Assembly: GCF_029537735.1 (NCBI RefSeq)
Contig: NZ_JARPUQ010000003.1
Coordinates: forward strand, 353,443 to 417,442
Direction of reading: 5' to 3'
Source: Robiginitalea aestuariiviva
GTDB lineage: Bacteria; Bacteroidota; Bacteroidia; Flavobacteriales; Flavobacteriaceae
Length of the DNA stretch: 64,000 bases
The position numbers and the translations under genes were made by a program. Below are positions 1 to 7,493 of this stretch, in pieces (the stretch's first letter is position 1; every line of letters starts with the position of its first letter). A model generated the notes under the pieces. The model had not been told where the DNA came from, ran no database searches, and saw only the letters and a list, made by a program, of their open reading frames with translations.

Positions 1-1145
1 TCCCCTTCCAGGCGGAAGGCCTTCCCCGCTTCGGAAGCCAGGAAGGTTTGTACCTGTTCGGCATTTTCGGCCGGCAGGATGGAACAGGTGGCGTAGACCA
101 GTTTGCCCCCGGGTTTGACCAGGCGGCTGTACCGCTGCAGGATTTCCTGCTGGGTACCGGTAATTTCCTTCAGGAATTCCGGCTGCAGCTTCCATTTGGC
201 ATCCGGGTTGCGTCTCAGGACCCCCAGGCCGGTGCAGGGGGCATCGATCAGGACGCGGTCTGCCGTCCCGGCCAGGCGCTTCAGGGGTTTGGTAGATTCC
301 AGTACCCGGGTTTCGATATTGAAGGCCCCGGCGCGGCGCGCGCGGCGCTTTAATTCCTGCAGTTTGTTCCCGTAAATGTCCATGGCCAGCAACTGCCCCT
401 TGTTCTCCATCAATGCCGCCAGGTGGAGGGTTTTGCCCCCGGCGCCCGCACAGGTATCCACCACCCGCATCCCGGGGGCCGCCTGCAGGAAATGGGCCAC
501 CTGCTGGGAGGAAGCATCCTGCACTTCAAAAGCCCCGTCCTGAAACGCCTGGGTTCGAAACACATTGGGGCGTTCTTCCAGTTCCAGGGCCTCCGGCAAC
601 CCATCCAGTGGCTTGGAGGCAATCTGCTCCGCCGCCAGGGCTTGCTGCAATTTTTTACGGTCCCCTTTCAGGGTATTGGCGCGCAACACCACGGGGGCAG
701 GTTCGTTCTGGGCGTGGAGTTCTTGCTCCCAGAGGCCTTCCCCCAGGCTTTTTTCTCCCAGGGCATCCAGCCAGTCCGGCACAGATTCCCGGTACTTGCG
801 CTGGGTTTTAAGGGTGTCGTACCGCCCTTTGATCCTGCGGGTGGGGGTGGATGCGAACATTTCCCAGGGGGGTAGGCGGTGCCCTTTCAGGATGGCCCAA
901 ACCGCAAAAATCCGCTGCAGGTCTTCCCGGGAAAACGGGTCCTTAACCTCGGCAATGGCCGCGTAAAGCCGTTTATAGCGCACCAGCTCGTAAAGGGTTT
1001 CCGCAATAAAGCCGCGGTCGCGGCTTCCCCAGCGTTTATCCCGCTTCAGCAGGCGTTCCACGGCCTTGTCCGCATACTGGCCCTGGTTAAAAATCTGGTC
1101 GGCCCCGTCCAGGACGGCCTCTACTAAGTTCCGGTGGAATCGCAT
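1..1145 (-). CDS. RsmB/NOP-family class I SAM-dependent RNA methyltransferase (3' end outside window)
   Basis: Probably an RNA m5C methyltransferase acting on rRNA or tRNA. I translated the minus strand from the ATG at 1145 and found about 381 open codons to the window edge, so the last residues are missing. A SAM-binding loop (VVDTCAGAGGKT) lies near residue 230. The two catalytic cysteines of the family are present: PC in DAPCTGLGVLRRNPDAKW near residue 302, and TCS in YATCSILPAEN near residue 353. The N-terminal ~130 residues correspond to the NusB-like/RNA-binding part. A TAnnTTTG element ends only five bases before the ATG. Substrate position cannot be read from the sequence. Confidence 0.92.
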   Translation of the reverse strand, partial: MRFHRNLVEAVLDGADQIFNQGQYADKAVERLLKRDKRWGSRDRGFIAETLYELVRYKRLYAAIAEVKDPFSREDLQRIFAVWAILKGHRLPPWEMFASTPTRRIKGRYDTLKTQRKYRESVPDWLDALGEKSLGEGLWEQELHAQNEPAPVVLRANTLKGDRKKLQQALAAEQIASKPLDGLPEALELEERPNVFRTQAFQDGAFEVQDASSQQVAHFLQAAPGMRVVDTCAGAGGKTLHLAALMENKGQLLAMDIYGNKLQELKRRARRAGAFNIETRVLESTKPLKRLAGTADRVLIDAPCTGLGVLRRNPDAKWKLQPEFLKEITGTQQEILQRYSRLVKPGGKLVYATCSILPAENAEQVQTFLASEAGKAFRLEG

Positions 1146-1150
1146 GGCGG

Positions 1151-1158
1151 CAAAGGTA
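1151..1158 (-). promoter_or_regulatory. Candidate -7 element TACCTTTG of the RsmB-like gene
   Basis: TACCTTTG matches the Bacteroidota consensus TAnnTTTG on the minus strand, followed by CCGCC and then the ATG at 1145. If used, transcription would start at or next to the start codon, giving a leaderless mRNA. No convincing -33 TTTG is visible. Confidence 0.45.
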
Positions 1159-1202
1159 TCGTTTTGGGTCAAATAAAGGTATCTTTACGAGAAAACTACC
1201 CC

Positions 1203-2234
1203 ATGAAATATCAGTTTTGGCTGCTGTTGGCCCTGCTGGCCACCGCCGCCTGCAGTGGCCCCGGATCCCATAGGTATACCCGGGTAACGGTAACAGATTA
1301 CTATCGGGATTCGGTGTCCATCCGGGCCATAGAACTTATGCCGGGCGCCCTGGCCATGGCCGGGAGCGACGGGTTTTTCGGTACCCTTGGCCTGGAGGAC
1401 CACCAGGTGCGTGCCGGGCGGCAGGCCCTTGGGGATACCCTTCCCGAATTCCGGGCCGTAGCTCATACGGCCACCGACTTTTTTATGCTCTCCGCAGGGA
1501 GTCCGGCCCTGTTGTACAAAACCGGGGACCAGGGACAGATGGAACTGGTGTACCGGGAAGACGGGCCCGAGGTATTTTACGATGCCATGGCCTTTTGGGA
1601 TAACCGGGAAGGGATGGCCGTGGGCGATGCCCAGGGCGGGTGTCTGAGTATCCTGGTGACGCGCGATGGCGGCCAGCATTGGGAAAAGCTGCCCTGTACC
1701 GCGCTACCGGAGGCCCTGAATGGGGAAGGCGCCTTTGCCGCCAGCAATACCAACCTGGTGCTCAAAGGCGACCATGCCTGGGTGGTCTCCTCCCGCTCCC
1801 GAATCTGGCATTCCCCGGACCGGGGCCATACCTGGGAGGTGGTGCAAACCCCTGCTGGCGGGCCCGAGCCCACCCAGGGGTTATACAGCCTGGCCTTCTG
1901 GGATGAAATCACGGGCTATGCCATAGGCGGGGATTATACCCGGCCGGATGCGGTAAGCCAAAACAAAGCCCGGACCACAGACGGGGGGCAAAGCTGGGAA
2001 TTGGTGGCAGACGGGCAGCAGCCCGGGTACAAAAGTTGCGTACAGTACGTGCCGGGTGCCGGGGGGCTGGACCTGGTAGCGGTAGGGTTTACCGGGGTTT
2101 CTTATTCCGGGGATGGAGGGCTGCATTGGCAGCACCTGAACGATGAGCCTTTCTATACCCTGCGCTTCCTGAATGATTCGGTGGCCTATGCTGCAGGCCG
2201 AGGCCGGGTGGCCCGCCTCGTTTTTCGGCAATAG
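1203..2234 (+). CDS. BNR/YCF48-like repeat lipoprotein (annotated in relatives as oxidoreductase or glycosyl hydrolase-like)
   Basis: A 343-residue exported protein. The ATG at 1203 gives a lipoprotein signal (MKYQFWLLLALLATAAC), so it is probably anchored to a membrane by Cys17. Four Asp-box repeats of the SxDxGxxW type sit near residues 151 (TRDGGQHW), 204 (SPDRGHTW), 258 (TTDGGQSW) and 302 (SGDGGLHW), which predicts a beta-propeller. Proteins of this kind are often called sortilin-like or photosystem-stability (YCF48) proteins. No catalytic residues can be assigned, so the role is open. It is divergent from the methyltransferase and convergent with the next gene. Confidence 0.8.
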   Translation: MKYQFWLLLALLATAACSGPGSHRYTRVTVTDYYRDSVSIRAIELMPGALAMAGSDGFFGTLGLEDHQVRAGRQALGDTLPEFRAVAHTATDFFMLSAGSPALLYKTGDQGQMELVYREDGPEVFYDAMAFWDNREGMAVGDAQGGCLSILVTRDGGQHWEKLPCTALPEALNGEGAFAASNTNLVLKGDHAWVVSSRSRIWHSPDRGHTWEVVQTPAGGPEPTQGLYSLAFWDEITGYAIGGDYTRPDAVSQNKARTTDGGQSWELVADGQQPGYKSCVQYVPGAGGLDLVAVGFTGVSYSGDGGLHWQHLNDEPFYTLRFLNDSVAYAAGRGRVARLVFRQ

Positions 2235-2241
2235 GGTGGGG

Positions 2242-2703
2242 TTAGGGCATATTGCCGCCCCGCTTGCGGAATTCCCGCAGCAGCCGACGCCGGAAATCGT
2301 GTTCTGCCTTAAATAGCTTCAGGGTTTTGGAGGCCGAAAGCGTTTTGGCCAAATCCCGGTAGAAACGGCGGTCCAGGGCATCCTGTTCCTGCTCCAGGGC
2401 AAGGTAACGTTCCAGGATATCTTGAGCCTCCCGCTCCCCAAAGGCCTCTCCTGAAGCCAGCCGGTTGCGGATTTCCTTGATTTCCTGGTTTCGCAAGGCT
2501 TCTTTTTTCTTCTCGTATGCGTTGTACATGGGCCAGAAGACAGTGGCTTCCTGCGGGCTGAGTTCCAGGCGCTCGGTAAAGAAGGCCACTTGCAGCGCCT
2601 TGATTTTTTCACGGCTGTCGGGGTCCTGGGCAGTAGCCTGGCGTGGGGCCAGCAGGCAGGCTGCGGCCAGGATGCCCAAGAGGGTGATTCTAGTCTTCAT
2701 CAT
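2242..2703 (-). CDS. Small Spy/CpxP-like periplasmic protein, candidate sensor of the ECF sigma module
   Basis: About 153 residues with a cleavable signal (KTRITLLGILAAACLLAPRQ, then ATAQ). The mature part is charged and helical, with LELSPQEATVFWPMYNAYE resembling the LTxxQ-type helices of Spy/CpxP-like proteins. Tandem ATGs at 2703 and 2700 are the likely start. An upstream ATG at 2721 would also be in frame but lacks a better signal peptide. It overlaps the end of the upstream membrane-protein gene by 14 bases, indicating one operon with the sigma factor at 3252-3800. A stress-sensing role is inferred from context. Confidence 0.7.
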   Translation of the reverse strand: MMKTRITLLGILAAACLLAPRQATAQDPDSREKIKALQVAFFTERLELSPQEATVFWPMYNAYEKKKEALRNQEIKEIRNRLASGEAFGEREAQDILERYLALEQEQDALDRRFYRDLAKTLSASKTLKLFKAEHDFRRRLLREFRKRGGNMP

Positions 2704-3193
2704 TCCAAAAAATTGCATCATCGGATTCCATGTTTTGGTCCAGATAATCCAGGATTTGTTCTTCCCCGGGGCCGGATTCCATCACGGCATCCAGGGCAAT
2801 ATCTTCCAATGGCAGGGCTTCTGCCAGTTCATAGGTGCTCATCTCGTCGTACCCGTCCAGGTAGGCTTCGATTTCAAAACCGGCCAGGTCTTCAAAGGCA
2901 GGCGATCCCTGCCCCCCGGTTGGCCGGAGCACCAGGAGCAGGACTACGGCAGCTGCCGCAGCAGCTACCCAACCGGATACGGCCCAGAGGTTGCGAACCC
3001 GGCCTTTCGGCCGGCGCATGCGCGCCTCCAGGCGGTCGGCAAAGGCATCGAAATACCCCTCGGGTACGCTAAAACCGTCATCTGCAGGCAGGGAGTCCCC
3101 TTCGGCCTGCAGCTGTTGCTCCAGCCGGCCGGGCAGGTCCCGGAAATATCCTTCCGGCACACGAAATCCGCTATGTCCCTTTTTTGCCTTCAT
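2690..3193 (-). CDS. Single-pass membrane protein, candidate anti-sigma factor with duplicated PEGYF motif
   Basis: The ATG at 3193 gives 167 residues. The N-terminal, presumably cytoplasmic, part carries two copies of a ~20-residue motif: GFRVPEGYFRDLPGRLEQQL and GFSVPEGYFDAFADRLEARM. One hydrophobic helix (VAAAAAAVVLLLVL) follows, then an acidic C-terminal domain. It lies between an ECF sigma gene and a Spy-like exported protein. Position and topology suggest an anti-sigma factor, but it has no recognisable zinc anti-sigma motif, so this is inference. A second copy of the putative sigma-dependent promoter precedes it. Confidence 0.65.
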   Translation of the reverse strand: MKAKKGHSGFRVPEGYFRDLPGRLEQQLQAEGDSLPADDGFSVPEGYFDAFADRLEARMRRPKGRVRNLWAVSGWVAAAAAAVVLLLVLRPTGGQGSPAFEDLAGFEIEAYLDGYDEMSTYELAEALPLEDIALDAVMESGPGEEQILDYLDQNMESDDAIFWNDED

Positions 3194-3199
3194 GTATGC

Positions 3200-3230
3200 T
3201 TTAGATGCAGGTTTTGCCAAATGGTTTAAA
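3200..3230 (-). promoter_or_regulatory. Second copy of an ECF-type promoter-like element (TTTAAACC-17-TCTAAA)
   Basis: On the minus strand TTTAAACC (3230-3223) and TCTAAA (3205-3200) are 17 bases apart, exactly as in the element before the sigma gene at 3813-3843. The shared block extends to TTTAAACCATT plus GG. The ATG at 3193 begins six bases after TCTAAA, so a transcript from here would be nearly leaderless. Confidence 0.45.
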
Positions 3231-3251
3231 ACCCAATTTGTTATACGCGCC

Positions 3252-3800
3252 TCAGGCGTTTACGGTTTTCAGATACTGTTCAATTTTTTTAACGGCATGG
3301 TGGTAGGAGGCCTTCAGGGCCCCCACGGAAGTATCCAGCACCTCCGAGATATCGTCGTACTTCATCTCCTCAAAATACTTCATATTAAAAACCAGCCGCT
3401 GTTTTTCCGGCAGGCGGGCCAGGGCCTGCTGCAGTTGCCGCTGGGCGGCATCCCCGTCAAAATAGGGGTCGGCCTCCAGGCGGGATACCATATATTCCTG
3501 CATTTCGGCCTCGTCAAAGCCCTGCATCCGGGATCGTTTCCGCAGGAAGCTCAGGGCCTCATTGGTAGCGATTCGGTACAGCCAGGAGTACAACTGGCTG
3601 TCTCCCTTAAACTGCCCGATGTGCTTGAATACCTTGATGAAGGTATTTTGCAGGACATCGTCCGTATCGTCGTGGGAGAGCACAATGCGCCGGATGTGCC
3701 AATAGAGCCGCTCCTGGTAGGTCTCTACCAGCCTGCGGAAGGCCAGGTCCCGCTGAGCGGGGTCCCGGAGGGCTGCTATGAAGTCGGCTTCTGAAGTCAT
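3252..3800 (-). CDS. ECF-family RNA polymerase sigma factor (sigma-70 family)
   Basis: A 182-residue protein starting at the ATG at 3800. Region 2 spans roughly residues 25-90 (DDVLQNTFIKVF, WLYRIATNEALSFLRKR). Region 4 spans 130-178 (LPEKQRLVFNMKYFEEMKYDDI followed by a helix-turn-helix). Length and two-domain layout are normal for ECF factors. It heads a three-gene minus-strand unit with a membrane protein and a Spy-like exported protein. A conserved-looking 17-spaced element just upstream suggests autoregulation. Target regulon cannot be read beyond this locus. Confidence 0.93.
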   Translation of the reverse strand: MTSEADFIAALRDPAQRDLAFRRLVETYQERLYWHIRRIVLSHDDTDDVLQNTFIKVFKHIGQFKGDSQLYSWLYRIATNEALSFLRKRSRMQGFDEAEMQEYMVSRLEADPYFDGDAAQRQLQQALARLPEKQRLVFNMKYFEEMKYDDISEVLDTSVGALKASYHHAVKKIEQYLKTVNA

Positions 3801-3812
3801 TGTGATGGATGG

Positions 3813-3843
3813 TTTAGACCCGCCCTGCGGCCAATGGTTTAAA
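3813..3843 (-). promoter_or_regulatory. Candidate autoregulatory ECF promoter (TTTAAACC-17-TCTAAA)
   Basis: On the minus strand TTTAAACC (3843-3836) and TCTAAA (3818-3813) flank a 17-base spacer, with the sigma-factor ATG 12 bases downstream. The same pair with the same spacing recurs at 3200-3230. It does not match the housekeeping TAnnTTTG consensus. Confidence 0.5.
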
Positions 3844-3863
3844 CGGGCCGTTGAAAACCTTTA

Positions 3864-5690
3864 TTATCCGGCCAGCTGCTGCATTTCCACCAGGCGGCAG
3901 TATGCCCCTTTGGCTTCCAGCAATTCGCGGTGCGTTCCGGCTTCTACAATGGCGCCCTTTTGCATCACCACAATCAGGTCCGCATGCTGTATGGTGCTCA
4001 GGCGGTGGGCAATGACCAGGGAAGTGCGTCCCTGCATCATTTTTTCCAGGGCGTCCTGTACCATGCGTTCGCTTTCGGTATCCAGGGCCGAGGTGGCCTC
4101 GTCCAGGATCATGATGGGCGGGTTCTTGAGCACGGCCCGTGCAATGGAAAGGCGTTGTTTCTGCCCCCCGCTAAGCTTGTTCCCGCTATCGCCGATAGGG
4201 GTGTCGTACCCTTGTGGCAACTGGGCGATAAACTCATGGGCATTGGCAATGCGTGCTGCGGCCTCCACGGCCTCCTGGGAGGCCCCGGGCAGGCCCAGCA
4301 AAATATTGTTGCGCACCGTGTCGTTAAAAAGGATGGAATCCTGGGTAACCAGGCCCATCAGTTTGCGCAGGGAAGCCTTGGTGACCTGGCGGATATCCAC
4401 ACCGTCCAGGGTAATCCGTCCTTGCTGCACATCGTAGAAGCGCGTGACCAGGTTGGCAATGGTACTTTTTCCGCTGCCGGAATGCCCCACCAGGGCCACG
4501 GTTTTCCCCTTGGGGATGGCCAGGCTGAAGTCTTTCAACACGGGTTCCCCGTCGTACCTGAAGCTTACCCCTTCCAGGCGCAGTTCGCTTTCGAACCCTT
4601 CCAACACCCGACCGTCCTGCGGGTCCTGGATGGGGTTGGGCGTTTCCAGGATTTCGAGGACCCGGTCTGCGGCGGCATTGCCTTTCTTAACCCCGTAGGA
4701 GGCTTTGCTGATAGCCTTGGCAGGGGTGAGGATGTTATAGGCCAGCCCCATATAGGCAATAAAAGAAGAGGCGTCCAGGGTGCCTTCCACCAAAACCATC
4801 CGCCCGCCAAACCAGAGCAGGACCCCAATGACCAGGATCCCCAGGAATTCCCCGACGGGGGAGGCCAGGTTCTGCCGGTTCAGCAGGCTGTTGGAAAAGC
4901 GGAAAAACCGGGAGGTGGACGCCCGGAAACGGCGGCCAAAAGTATTTTCGGCCGTAAAGGCCTTGATCACGCGCAGCCCGCCAAGGGTTTCCTCCACAAT
5001 GGACAAAAAGGTCCCCTGTTCCTGTTGCACCCTATCCGATTTGCGCTTCAGGGTCTTGCCGATCCTGGAGATCAAAAAGCCCGCGAGGGGTATAAAGATG
5101 AATACAAAGAGAGTGAGCTTTACGCTGATCAGGAACATGGCCCCAATGGTAAAGAGGATGGTGAGGGGTTCGCGAACAATCAGTTCCAGGACGGAAAGGA
5201 AGGAATGCTGAATTTCCAGCACATCAGAGGTGATGCGGGCAATCACATCCCCCTTGCGTTTTTCGGAATAATAGGAAACGGGCAGCCCCACAATTTTGTC
5301 GTAGAGGGCGTTGCGCAAGTCCTTCAAAACTCCATTGCGCAAAAAGGTGATGAAGTACATGGCAAGGTAGTTGAAGATATTCTTCAACAGGAAGAGCACC
5401 AGTACCAGTCCGATCACCCAAACCAGCGCTTGCATTTTATCTTCTGATGCCACAGCGCCCATTTTGAAATAAAGCGAATCCTTGATATAACTTTCCAGCT
5501 GTCCGATTCCTGTGTACACAGGCGCCTTTTCAATAGGCTTGGTCTGTTCGAAAAGTACTTCCAGCATGGGAATCAGGGCCACAAAGGACAGGGCGCTGAA
5601 CAGGGCATACAGGATGTTGAACAGGATATTCAAAGCGCCGTACCGCCGGTAGGGGGCAGCAAAGCGCAGGATTTTCCGGAAGTACTTCAT
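3864..5690 (-). CDS. ABC exporter, fused transmembrane and ATPase domains (MsbA-like)
   Basis: A 608-residue half-transporter acting as a homodimer in the inner membrane, probably exporting a lipid or hydrophobic compound. A six-helix exporter domain occupies residues 1 to ~330. The ATPase follows: Walker A GHSGSGKST near 403, signature LSGGQKQR near 510, Walker B MILDEATSALD near 528 and an H-loop IAHRLST near 560. The ATG at 5690 overlaps the stop of the phosphosugar mutase by four bases (ATGA), which implies translational coupling. MsbA-type lipid A flipping is possible, but the substrate is not determined by the sequence. Confidence 0.9.
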   Translation of the reverse strand: MKYFRKILRFAAPYRRYGALNILFNILYALFSALSFVALIPMLEVLFEQTKPIEKAPVYTGIGQLESYIKDSLYFKMGAVASEDKMQALVWVIGLVLVLFLLKNIFNYLAMYFITFLRNGVLKDLRNALYDKIVGLPVSYYSEKRKGDVIARITSDVLEIQHSFLSVLELIVREPLTILFTIGAMFLISVKLTLFVFIFIPLAGFLISRIGKTLKRKSDRVQQEQGTFLSIVEETLGGLRVIKAFTAENTFGRRFRASTSRFFRFSNSLLNRQNLASPVGEFLGILVIGVLLWFGGRMVLVEGTLDASSFIAYMGLAYNILTPAKAISKASYGVKKGNAAADRVLEILETPNPIQDPQDGRVLEGFESELRLEGVSFRYDGEPVLKDFSLAIPKGKTVALVGHSGSGKSTIANLVTRFYDVQQGRITLDGVDIRQVTKASLRKLMGLVTQDSILFNDTVRNNILLGLPGASQEAVEAAARIANAHEFIAQLPQGYDTPIGDSGNKLSGGQKQRLSIARAVLKNPPIMILDEATSALDTESERMVQDALEKMMQGRTSLVIAHRLSTIQHADLIVVMQKGAIVEAGTHRELLEAKGAYCRLVEMQQLAG

Positions 5691-7408
5691 GCCTCCAGGT
5701 TGAGTTCGGCCAGCACCCGGTCAATCTTGGCTTCCAGGGCCGTCTTGGCCTGCTCGTACCCATCCGGGGTATCCAGGGGCCCGTTTACGCTCACGTAGAA
5801 CTTGATCTTGGGTTCGGTACCGCTGGGGCGGGCCGCCAGGCGGGTGCCGTCTGCGGTGGTGTAGATCAGCACGTTGCTGCGCGGCAGGTCAATAGGGGCG
5901 GTTTCGCCCGAACGCGGGTCCCGGGAAACGGCCGTATTGTAGTCGTCTATGCGAACCACCTCGGAACCGTCCAGGGTCTTCAGCGGGTTTTCCCGGAAAT
6001 CCTTCATCATCTGGGCAATTTCCGCAGCCCCGTCCATGCCTTTCTTGGTCAGGGACACCAGGCGTTCGCGATAGCAGCCAAAGTCCGCATAGCACTGCAG
6101 GAGTTCCTGGTAGAAACTGCTGCCGTCCGCCTTGGCCTGGGCCGCGATCTCGCAGGCCAGCAGGGTAGAGGTTACCGCGTCCTTGTCGCGTACAAAATCG
6201 CCGACCATAAAGCCGAAGCTTTCCTCCCCGCCGCCTATAAAATGCTGGTCCGGGTAGTCCACGATCATCTTGGCAATCCATTTGAAGCCGGTCAGGGACG
6301 TTTTGCATTCCACCCCATAGGCCTTGGCCATGGCCGGCATCATGGGGGTGGAAACAATGGTGGACGCCACATATTCATTCCCCTTAAGCCCGGCAGCCTT
6401 TTGTTTGTCCAGCAAGAAGCGGGTCATCAGCACCATGGTCTGGTTCCCGTTCAGCAGTTCCAGGCGGCCTTCCGCATTGCGTACGGCAATCCCCAGGCGG
6501 TCGCTGTCCGGGTCCGTGCCCACCACCATGTCTGCCCCCAGGGCTTCCCCTTTTTCCAGTGCCATAGCCAGGGCTTCCGGTTCTTCGGGGTTGGGGGATT
6601 TCACGGTAGGGAAGCTACCGTCCGGTTTGGCCTGCTCCTCAATGACGGTCACATTGGGGTAGCCAGCGCGCTTTAACACTTCTGGAATGGCCGTAATGGA
6701 GGTGCCGTGCAGGGAGGTAAACACAATGGAAAACTGATCCCGGCCTGCTGCCCCGATGCTGCCGTTGGCTACCGAAGCTTCAATGAAGGCCTCATCCACC
6801 TCTTTGTCGATCAGGGTGATGAGGTCCGGATTGGCCTCAAAGCGGACATCGCTGAAGTCCAGGCGGTTGATTTCTGCAATGATTTCCCCGTCCTGGGGCG
6901 GCACAATCTGCCCGCCATCGGTCCAGTACACTTTGTACCCATTATATTCCGGGGGGTTGTGGGAAGCGGTAAGCACCACGCCGGCATGGCAGCCCAGGTA
7001 GCGCACCGCAAAGGAGAGTTCCGGGGTAGTCCGCAGCTCCGAAAAGAGGTAGACCTGTATGCCATTGGCGGAAAAGACCTCGGCCACCGTGCGGGCCAGG
7101 GACTGGCTGTTGTGGCGGCAGTCGTAGGCAATCACCACTTTGAGCCCGTCCTTCCCATAGGTTTTCTGCAGGTATTGGCTCAGGCCCTGGGTGCTTTTGC
7201 CCAGGGTGTATTGGTTGATGCGGTTGGTGCCGGTGCCCATCACACCCCGCATGCCCCCGGTACCGAATTCGAGGTCTTTGTAGAAGCGGTCCTTGAGGTC
7301 TTCCGGGTTATGGTCGATCAGGTCCTGGATTTCCTTTTTCACGGCCGGGTCAAAGAAGTCGCTCAGCCAGGTGCGTGCCGTTTCCAGAATAGCCTTGTCA
7401 GATTGCAT
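5687..7408 (-). CDS. Phosphoglucomutase/phosphomannomutase family protein (alpha-D-phosphohexomutase)
   Basis: A 573-residue cytoplasmic enzyme interconverting hexose 1- and 6-phosphates. All four family landmarks are visible: phosphoserine loop TASHNPPEYNGYK near residue 145, metal loop DPDSDRLG near 301, sugar-binding GGEESFGF near 396 and phosphate-binding RPSGTEPKIKF near 531. The length fits the long PgcA-type branch. It supplies sugar-1-phosphate for nucleotide-sugar and glycan synthesis. A TACTTTTG element lies 18 bases upstream of the ATG. The gene ends in a four-base overlap with the ABC exporter. Confidence 0.93.
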   Translation of the reverse strand: MQSDKAILETARTWLSDFFDPAVKKEIQDLIDHNPEDLKDRFYKDLEFGTGGMRGVMGTGTNRINQYTLGKSTQGLSQYLQKTYGKDGLKVVIAYDCRHNSQSLARTVAEVFSANGIQVYLFSELRTTPELSFAVRYLGCHAGVVLTASHNPPEYNGYKVYWTDGGQIVPPQDGEIIAEINRLDFSDVRFEANPDLITLIDKEVDEAFIEASVANGSIGAAGRDQFSIVFTSLHGTSITAIPEVLKRAGYPNVTVIEEQAKPDGSFPTVKSPNPEEPEALAMALEKGEALGADMVVGTDPDSDRLGIAVRNAEGRLELLNGNQTMVLMTRFLLDKQKAAGLKGNEYVASTIVSTPMMPAMAKAYGVECKTSLTGFKWIAKMIVDYPDQHFIGGGEESFGFMVGDFVRDKDAVTSTLLACEIAAQAKADGSSFYQELLQCYADFGCYRERLVSLTKKGMDGAAEIAQMMKDFRENPLKTLDGSEVVRIDDYNTAVSRDPRSGETAPIDLPRSNVLIYTTADGTRLAARPSGTEPKIKFYVSVNGPLDTPDGYEQAKTALEAKIDRVLAELNLEA

Positions 7409-7425
7409 GGGTATTGGGTTTTTGG

Positions 7426-7433
7426 CAAAAGTA
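7426..7433 (-). promoter_or_regulatory. Candidate -7 element TACTTTTG for the phosphosugar mutase
   Basis: Matches TAnnTTTG on the minus strand, 17 bases upstream of the ATG at 7408. No clear -33 box is seen. Confidence 0.45.
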
Positions 7434-7493
7434 CATTACCCGTTTTAAATAGGACCGGGCAGGGGATAAAAATCCCGGATGTGGGGGTGGGGG

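Noticed and set aside
3930..5447. 505-codon plus-strand open frame opposite the ABC exporter
   Set aside because: Shadow frame. All ABC motifs are on the minus strand, and this frame has no signal, domain or start context.
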